Source of the DNA: Herpetosiphon aurantiacus DSM 785
Lineage (GTDB): Bacteria; Chloroflexota; Chloroflexia; Chloroflexales; Herpetosiphonaceae
NCBI GenBank assembly: GCA_000018565.1
Contig: CP000875.1
Coordinates: forward strand, 4,231,199-4,295,198
DNA length: 64,000 nucleotides
Direction of reading: 5' to 3'
Every line of letters begins with the position of its first letter. Position 1 is the first letter of the stretch. This document shows, piece after piece, positions 58,605 to 64,000 of the stretch. Below the pieces are notes generated by a model. The model searched no databases. It was not told where the DNA came from and saw only the letters and a program-made list of their open reading frames with translations. Both the position numbers and the translations under genes were made by a program.

Positions 58605-58865
58605 AGGGGTAATGGTTCATTGGATTGGCAATGACATCATTCCCTCACCCCCTTGCCCCCTCTCCCGCATGCGAGGCGATGGGGAACTAGCCCATCGTGA
58701 TCATTGGAACACCCCTCGCCCGCCGCAGTGGGAGAGGGGCTGGGGGTGAGGGGTCGTAAAACCTACCCTTGTATGCGAGACGAGGGGGAAACCCTTGATC
58801 ATGATCACAGTATCTCCCCTCTCTCGCCGCCGTGGGAGAGGGGTCGGGGGTGAGGGCACGAAATT
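58605..58865. repeat. Cluster of three family A repeats
   Basis: Three abutting C-rich/G-rich modules: CCCTCACCCCCTTGCCCCCT from 58632, CACCCCTCGCCCGCCGCAGT from 58710 to GGGGGTGAGGGG, and CGCCGCCGTGGGAGAGGGGT ending GGGGGTGAGGGC near 58857. Longest family A block in the window, filling the gap between the acyl-CoA dehydrogenase and the DUF5682 operon. Confidence 0.75.
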
Positions 58866-58891
58866 CACTGCTAACCTTATAAACCATTACA

Positions 58892-58946
58892 GCTATAGGC
58901 TATCGGAATTATTGCGATACTACTGCATACTCCGATAGCCTATAGC
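58892..58946. repeat. Perfect 16-bp fold-back repeat (family D)
   Basis: GCTATAGGCTATCGGA (58892-58907) and TCCGATAGCCTATAGC (58931-58946) are exact inverted copies separated by 23 bases. It is the cleanest copy of family D. Confidence 0.85.
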
Positions 58947-59012
58947 CTTGCTTGCTCTGCGCCGCTGCGTTAAATCCCGATCTTCGACCACCAACAACCG
59001 CGCCCCAAAAGC

Positions 59013-61694
59013 TTAGCCGATATTCAACAGCGCCGCCAAGGCCTGCATTCCGGCTGGGTGAGCCAAAAGCAAATCATGGGCAAGTTGATCGTCAGGGCTT
59101 AATTCGGCGCTGATTGCAATTTCACCCTCAGGCAACCGTTGTTGATCTTGCATCCAATTGGGTTGCCATGCACCAAGGCCAGCCAAATCGCTTGGGAAAA
59201 CCAAGGCCGCTTCTTTAATCAATGGCTCTAGAATTGTGGCATTGCGCCGTAATTGCAAAATAAAGCCAGGCAACCATGGAATCAGCACCGAATCGGGCAC
59301 AATTCGGAAGATATGGCTCAACAGTTCAACCACGAACAGCGCAATCCGTGGGGCAAATTTCAAGGCCAAAATAAAGCCATTCAGGTAGGCTGGCAGCCCT
59401 TGCAAACTTAGTGAATCTTCGGTGAGATGCTCGAAAAATTCGCGCATTGACTGAATACTGCGCCGATTGAGCAGCCACTCGGCCACCCACAACAAACCAA
59501 GTTTATCGGGGGCAACCTCGCCCTTGCCAGCTAGCTCAACGCTAATCAGCAATTCGCTGCGCTGGCAGCCAACCGATAAGGCCAAACTTTCGAGCGAAAA
59601 GATAAAGCCCAACATGCCTGCCACTGCTTCGGGCGTAGTGCCGCGATCGGCGATAGCCTGCGGTAGCAACGAAGCATAATGGCTATAACCAGTTGCCACA
59701 AACGATTCGAGCCAAACCGCCAAGCCTTGAGGCGTAGTGCGATAATATTGCACCAAATGGCGAGCACGATCGAAAATATCTGGCGCATCTTGCACACCCG
59801 TTTCTTGAATCAACAAGGCGCGGCTGTGAAACCCAAGTTCCTCGGTAAAGCGTGGGCTATACAAATACATCAAGCTGGCTTCGGCGGTATGCAGCGCTTT
59901 GGAAGCGGTGGCATCATCGCCAAAAGCACGTTGACGCATACGCTGTTCCAACACTTGCTCCAACGTAATGCCTTCGTAGCCAAGTTGAATCACATCGCGT
60001 TGGTATTTGCCAATTCGAATTTCCCACGATTCTTGTAGTGATTTGCTGCCAAGTTTGCGTTCGCCAATGATTGGCTGCACTACATAATTACCCAGCAAAT
60101 AATTCAAGCGCCAAAGCAACTCTGAGCTATCAAGCAAATCGGGGCGTTGGCTAAAATCCATTAAGGCGCGTTGGTTGGTTTTGGCATACAGGTTGATATT
60201 CAACGGCGCTAATCGATCATAGATATTTTTGGCTAATGGTGGCAGCGATTCATAGCCAACCGTGCCAACCCGATCGCCGCCCAACAAGACCCGACACAAT
60301 TGGCTGATATTGCGTTTGCGTGGCGTGCGATCTTTCTCCAAACAGGTGATCGCCGCATCTTCAAAATCGTAGGGCGAGGGCTGGCGGCGATTACGAATAT
60401 TGGCCAAAAGATAGGCGGTTTCATAGATGGCAATCGAATCAGCGGTGCTCGCCAAATAGCCATTTTCCCGCGCCAACCCGACAATTCGCGCACACCAATC
60501 GATCAATTGCTCATGATCGGCTTCGGCTACTTCGGGCGGCATGCCCAGAAAATTAGCCAAGGCCTGCGGATTGTTGGGTTGTTGGCTGGCAACGGCTGGT
60601 ACTTTGTTACGACTGGCTTTGGGCGGTTTTTGCTCCTTGCTCAGCTGAAAGGCCTTAATATCAACAGCTTTCAGGCTTTTGCGCCAGGTCGATTCAGCCA
60701 AGGCAATCGTGCCAGGTGGATGATTGAACTGTTGCTCAATTGCCACAAAACTTGATGGAATCAGGCCAAACAGCCATTGAGTATTGCTTTTAGCAGGCAT
60801 TTCAGCCCATTGCGCAGAATTGTGCGTGCCAAATTCGGCCACATCGCTGGCCAAATGCGCTGCTCCACAAATATACAACGCATCAGTTGGCTCAATCGCA
60901 TGCTCGGCTAAATGTTGTTTGATCCGTGTCCACATATAGCGTTCGCGCAAACGATCATTCACCACATCTTGAGGTTTGCGGCCAAGTTGGTGAATTAAGC
61001 TGCCAACCAAGGTCATTACTTGGCGATAGATGGCATAATCGGCGTGCAAAATCACCCGCTCAACATATTGCTCCCACCACTCAGTAAAATGGCGTGAGTT
61101 GGAGTTTTGCAGCAAATAATGCAGAAAATCGTCAAACGTCGGTTCCAACGAGCCAATTGTTACCCCAATCGACTTGCCATGCAGTTGGGCAGCCTCATCG
61201 TCGTCATCGGTTTCGTTCTCGTCAATTGTTGGCAAGGGTTGCCATTGAAACACGTAATCAACTGGCCGATCAACAAAAACCAATTGGGTTTCGGGGTGAG
61301 TTAAGGCATAGGCAATCGCTTGATATTCAGCCGATGATTCGGTCAGCGGGGCAACCACGCTAATTGGCAGCGCCTCGGCTGGAACCAGCTCGCTTTCGGC
61401 GGCAAACGCCTGAAACGCCACTGGCAATTTACAATCGCGCAAATGCCCCACTAATTCGAGCATATCCTCACAAAGCTCGATGTAAATAACTTTTGGCTGC
61501 TTTTGATGCAAGCGGCGTACCAGTTGCAAGGCCGAAGCAGGCGAATGATGCGCCACCGGAAATAGATCAAGCGGCTCGTGTTCAGCTCGCTCAACATCAT
61601 GGGCCATGCGTTGGAGCAAGCGTTGCAGTGCCTCAGCATCTTCGCTGAAGGCTGCCGCTGTGGCCTTTAATTGTTGGGTTAGTGAATCAAGCAT
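59013..61694 (-). CDS. DUF5682 family protein
   Basis: An 893-residue cytoplasmic protein, third gene of the MoxR/VWA operon. The N-terminal 300 residues look like the TraB/ChaN/EreA-type hydrolase fold: LFPVAHHSPASALQLVRRLH (46-62), VIYIELCEDMLELV (70-83), and ALYICGAAHLASDVAE near residue 280, corresponding to the usual H, E and G..H motifs. A Lys/Pro linker near 355-385 leads to a large helical region (about 390-893) ending HDLLLAHPAGMQALAALLN. Its partner genes are MoxR and VWA. GAGGGG precedes the ATG. Function unknown; a substrate-processing effector of the complex is inferred. Confidence 0.83.
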   Translation of the reverse strand: MLDSLTQQLKATAAAFSEDAEALQRLLQRMAHDVERAEHEPLDLFPVAHHSPASALQLVRRLHQKQPKVIYIELCEDMLELVGHLRDCKLPVAFQAFAAESELVPAEALPISVVAPLTESSAEYQAIAYALTHPETQLVFVDRPVDYVFQWQPLPTIDENETDDDDEAAQLHGKSIGVTIGSLEPTFDDFLHYLLQNSNSRHFTEWWEQYVERVILHADYAIYRQVMTLVGSLIHQLGRKPQDVVNDRLRERYMWTRIKQHLAEHAIEPTDALYICGAAHLASDVAEFGTHNSAQWAEMPAKSNTQWLFGLIPSSFVAIEQQFNHPPGTIALAESTWRKSLKAVDIKAFQLSKEQKPPKASRNKVPAVASQQPNNPQALANFLGMPPEVAEADHEQLIDWCARIVGLARENGYLASTADSIAIYETAYLLANIRNRRQPSPYDFEDAAITCLEKDRTPRKRNISQLCRVLLGGDRVGTVGYESLPPLAKNIYDRLAPLNINLYAKTNQRALMDFSQRPDLLDSSELLWRLNYLLGNYVVQPIIGERKLGSKSLQESWEIRIGKYQRDVIQLGYEGITLEQVLEQRMRQRAFGDDATASKALHTAEASLMYLYSPRFTEELGFHSRALLIQETGVQDAPDIFDRARHLVQYYRTTPQGLAVWLESFVATGYSHYASLLPQAIADRGTTPEAVAGMLGFIFSLESLALSVGCQRSELLISVELAGKGEVAPDKLGLLWVAEWLLNRRSIQSMREFFEHLTEDSLSLQGLPAYLNGFILALKFAPRIALFVVELLSHIFRIVPDSVLIPWLPGFILQLRRNATILEPLIKEAALVFPSDLAGLGAWQPNWMQDQQRLPEGEIAISAELSPDDQLAHDLLLAHPAGMQALAALLNIG

Positions 61695-61698
61695 GGGT

Positions 61699-62817
61699 TT
61701 ACCCCTCGATGACCTTCATTGCATCCTGACCGCCAGCCATGAAATCACGCCATTCGCCTTGGTGTTTCTCGCTGTGTTTGGCCACCACGCTATGCCAAAA
61801 TTTGTTCATCACGGCGACATCTTCGGGGCGGCGACGAACCAACGTGCCAACCAACGAGCGTCCAAGAATCTCGGGCGTGAGGCGCTGCTCACCAAAATAG
61901 GTCGAATAGAGCACAGCATCTTCCAGCACGCCAATTTGTTCAGCAGTCGAGAGCGCTGATTCAAGTTTGGCATCGTCGGAGCTAGCACTGGCACTGGCTT
62001 CGCGCAAATCGGCAAAAGTTTGTAGCAAGACATCAAGCAAGGTTGGCGCAACGTCGATTCGCACTTGTTGGCGCTCCAAAAGCTCGGTCGTGCGAAACAG
62101 AATAATTTCGCGTTCTTGCTTTTTGTTGGTCACAACCGGAATATGCACAAAATTAAAACGCCGTTTGAGCGCCGACGAAAGGTCGTTAACCCCGCGATCA
62201 CGGCTGTTGGCAGTGGCAATGATGTTGAAGCCTTGCTTGGCAAACACCACATTATCGTTGCGCAATTCAGGAATCGAAATATATTTTTCGCTCAAAATCG
62301 AGATCAGCGCATCTTGGACATCGCTGGTACAACGGGTTAATTCTTCAAACCGACCCATCGCGCCAAGTTGCATACTGGTCATAATGGGCGAAGGAATCAT
62401 CGAATCACGCGATTGGCCAGCGGCAATCACCATGGCAATATTCCACGAATATTTAATTTGGTCTTCGGTTGTGCCTGCCGTGCCTTGCACAACGTAGGTC
62501 GAATCGCCACAAATCGCTGCCGCCAGCAATTCGGCCAACCAGCTTTTGCCCGTGCCAGGGTCGCCAATCAACAATAAACCGCGATCCGAGGCCAAGGTAA
62601 CAATCGCTCGCTCGGCAATGCTGGGGTCGCCATACCATTTTTGGGCAATCTCGCGATCAAGCTTTTGAGCAGGCGTACTGCCAAGCACGAAGGTGCGCAC
62701 CATCTGGGGCGAAAGTTGCCAGCGAGCAGGGCGTTGACCGTTATCCCGCTCGGCTAAATAGCGCAATTCATCGGCATATTTGAGTTCGGCGGGCAAGCGC
62801 AAAACGGTATCAGACAT
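61699..62817 (-). CDS. MoxR-type AAA+ ATPase
   Basis: A 372-residue AAA+ ATPase. Walker A is LLLIGDPGTGKSWLAELLAA (85-92), Walker B falls in MGRFEELTRCTSDVQDALIS, and the sensor region is FNIIATANSRDRGVNDLSSA followed by LKRRFNFVHIPVV (arginine finger zone). MoxR ATPases remodel proteins together with VWA partners, inserting metals or maturing complexes. It overlaps nothing: the DUF5682 ATG follows 4 bases after its stop and the VWA stop is 16 bases upstream. AAGGAG precedes the ATG. Confidence 0.92.
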   Translation of the reverse strand: MSDTVLRLPAELKYADELRYLAERDNGQRPARWQLSPQMVRTFVLGSTPAQKLDREIAQKWYGDPSIAERAIVTLASDRGLLLIGDPGTGKSWLAELLAAAICGDSTYVVQGTAGTTEDQIKYSWNIAMVIAAGQSRDSMIPSPIMTSMQLGAMGRFEELTRCTSDVQDALISILSEKYISIPELRNDNVVFAKQGFNIIATANSRDRGVNDLSSALKRRFNFVHIPVVTNKKQEREIILFRTTELLERQQVRIDVAPTLLDVLLQTFADLREASASASSDDAKLESALSTAEQIGVLEDAVLYSTYFGEQRLTPEILGRSLVGTLVRRRPEDVAVMNKFWHSVVAKHSEKHQGEWRDFMAGGQDAMKVIEG

Positions 62818-62833
62818 TATGACAACTCCTTCA

Positions 62834-64000
62834 TTACAAGGTAATAAATTGCTTAATTTGTTCGATCAGCTTGCGAGGGCTGCCAGCAAAAATTGGCCGA
62901 CCCATTTCTTTGAGCTTGGTACGGAACCAATCGTTGACGCTGAAATAGCCCGAACTGGTGACCGCCCCGACCGGAATAAAATGCACACCCGATTCGATCA
63001 TGGCTTTGATTGTATCGAGCAGCACTTGATCCGAACCGCCTTCGTAAAAATCGGTGATCAGCACCACGGCGGTTTTGCGTGGCTCTTGAATTTTTTCGCT
63101 GGCAAAGAGCAAGGCTTCGTTGATGCTTGTGCCGCCGCCAAGCTGAGTGCGCAGCAATACCTCAAACGGGTCGTGCACCCAAGGCGTGAGATCAAGCATG
63201 CGCGTGTCGAAGGCGATCAAATGCATATCAACATGGGGCAAACCGGCAAAAATCGAAGCCAGAATTGTGCATTGCACCATGGCATCAACCATCGAGCCAG
63301 ATTGATCGACGACCACGATCATGCGCATTGGGGTGCGTTTTTTGGCAGTTTGACGATAATACAAGCGATCAACATACAAACGGCCTTCATTGGAATTCCA
63401 ATTGGTCAGATTGCGCCAAATTGTGCGTTTCAAATCGAGGTTGCGAAACACCCGCTTAGGTGGCACTGAACGATCGATTTTGGCTGAAACGGCTTGCATC
63501 ACCTGCAAACGCAACACATCGGCCAATTCATCAACATATTGCTTGATCAGGCGTTTGGCGTTAATCAAGGCATTGCCCGAAAGATGGCTTTTATCGCGCA
63601 GCAATTGCTCAACCACCGCCATCGAAGGCGTAAGTTGGGCGGCAAGCCGATTATCTTGCAGCACTTCGCGCAAAGCCATGCGCTTGATCAAATCTTTTTC
63701 CAGCCCTTGGATAACTTGGCGCAACTCTTCTTCGGAGAGATTGAAGCCTGAGCCAACGCCCTGCCCACCTTGCAAACCACCAGGTTGGCTAGCTTGGCCT
63801 TGACCAGGTTGGCTTTGACGCAACGCTCCAGGCTGAAAACCCAAACAACGTTCAAGATGGGCCACATCTTTGAGCCATTGGGCATACTCGGCAGCGCTGA
63901 TCGAGCGTTTTTGGGTTTGAGGGCCAAAGACATTCAGCAACAACTTCGAAATAATTAACGAACGGCGCAAAGTCGTAGGATCTTGGCGATCGTCAAGCTC
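62834..64000 (-). CDS. VWA-domain protein, N-terminus cut by the window edge
   Basis: At least 388 codons are present, open to the window end; the frame continues upstream of an in-frame TTG at 63970 (ELDDRQDPTTLRRS), so the true start lies outside. The C-terminal third is a von Willebrand A domain with MIDAS DQSGSMVDAMV, then LIAFDTRMLDLTPW, GGGTSINEALLFA and VLITDFYEGGSDQVL. The N-terminal part has a Gln/Gly-rich linker (QPGQGQASQPGGLQGGQ). It is the first visible gene of the VWA, MoxR, DUF5682 operon and probably binds metal-dependent partners of the MoxR ATPase. Confidence 0.9.
   Translation of the reverse strand, partial: ELDDRQDPTTLRRSLIISKLLLNVFGPQTQKRSISAAEYAQWLKDVAHLERCLGFQPGALRQSQPGQGQASQPGGLQGGQGVGSGFNLSEEELRQVIQGLEKDLIKRMALREVLQDNRLAAQLTPSMAVVEQLLRDKSHLSGNALINAKRLIKQYVDELADVLRLQVMQAVSAKIDRSVPPKRVFRNLDLKRTIWRNLTNWNSNEGRLYVDRLYYRQTAKKRTPMRMIVVVDQSGSMVDAMVQCTILASIFAGLPHVDMHLIAFDTRMLDLTPWVHDPFEVLLRTQLGGGTSINEALLFASEKIQEPRKTAVVLITDFYEGGSDQVLLDTIKAMIESGVHFIPVGAVTSSGYFSVNDWFRTKLKEMGRPIFAGSPRKLIEQIKQFITL

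Noticed and set aside
62780-63469. 229-codon + strand frame opposite the VWA gene
   Set aside because: It overlaps a clear VWA domain on the other strand, has no ribosome site and no recognisable motif.

Overview
The window looks like a chromosomal stretch of a filamentous, gliding Chloroflexota bacterium, most probably the genus Herpetosiphon. This is inferred from the overall gene set, the mid-range base composition, the TTG/GTG starts behind good AAGGAG-type ribosome sites, and the modular repeats between genes. No rRNA, tRNA, prophage or CRISPR array is visible. Ordinary house-keeping genes (rho, glpX, panB, ilvE, pncB, nadC, HU, myo-inositol-phosphate synthase) alternate with secreted or poorly known genes.

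Layout. 1-5110: the end of an exopolysaccharide operon on the + strand (glycosyltransferases, a flippase, a pyruvyltransferase-like protein), followed by a lipoprotein and two methyltransferases on the - strand. 7390-8808: a probably highly expressed secreted repeat protein with its own promoter and terminator. 8921-12625: a - strand group of MocR-type regulator, EamA transporter and branched-chain aminotransferase, with a 51-residue membrane peptide upstream. 12751-14934: a CHASE3 histidine kinase. 15176-18915: inositol-phosphate synthase, a lipid acyltransferase and a Dol-P-mannose-synthase-like GT2, suggesting an inositol glycolipid pathway. 19178-26783: HAD hydrolase, panB with a DUF2520 dehydrogenase, YhhN, MBL hydrolase, ABM protein, MscS and Rho. 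27135-31257: glpX, a membrane AAA ATPase and an acyl-CoA mutase whose active-site residues fit isobutyryl-CoA rather than methylmalonyl-CoA. 31634-34272: pncB and nadC, with a perfect palindrome at the pncB promoter.

34387-37463: two paralogous secreted glycoside-hydrolase-like proteins. 37575-41775: an odd five-gene operon made of a cysteine-free relative of the NuoB/hydrogenase small subunit, a NuoH/EchB-like membrane protein, an ABC exporter pair and a GlpB-like flavoprotein. 41925-44637: a histidine kinase and response regulator pair. 46147-48411: an IS200/IS605-type island with an intact TnpB, a probable omega RNA and a disrupted flanking gene. 49122-52217: HU, and a secreted 865-residue protein that carries vitellogenin / large-lipid-transfer-protein motifs, unusual for a bacterium. 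52483-54726: a histidine phosphatase, DUF3090 and SCO1664-like kinase trio known from Actinobacteria. 54741-58506: nitroreductase, STAS membrane protein and AidB-like acyl-CoA dehydrogenase. 59013-64000: a DUF5682, MoxR ATPase and VWA operon cut by the window edge.

Many intergenic gaps are filled by at least five families of dispersed repeats (G/C-rich hairpins, fold-backs, CACGAAGG tracts and others) that recur across the window.
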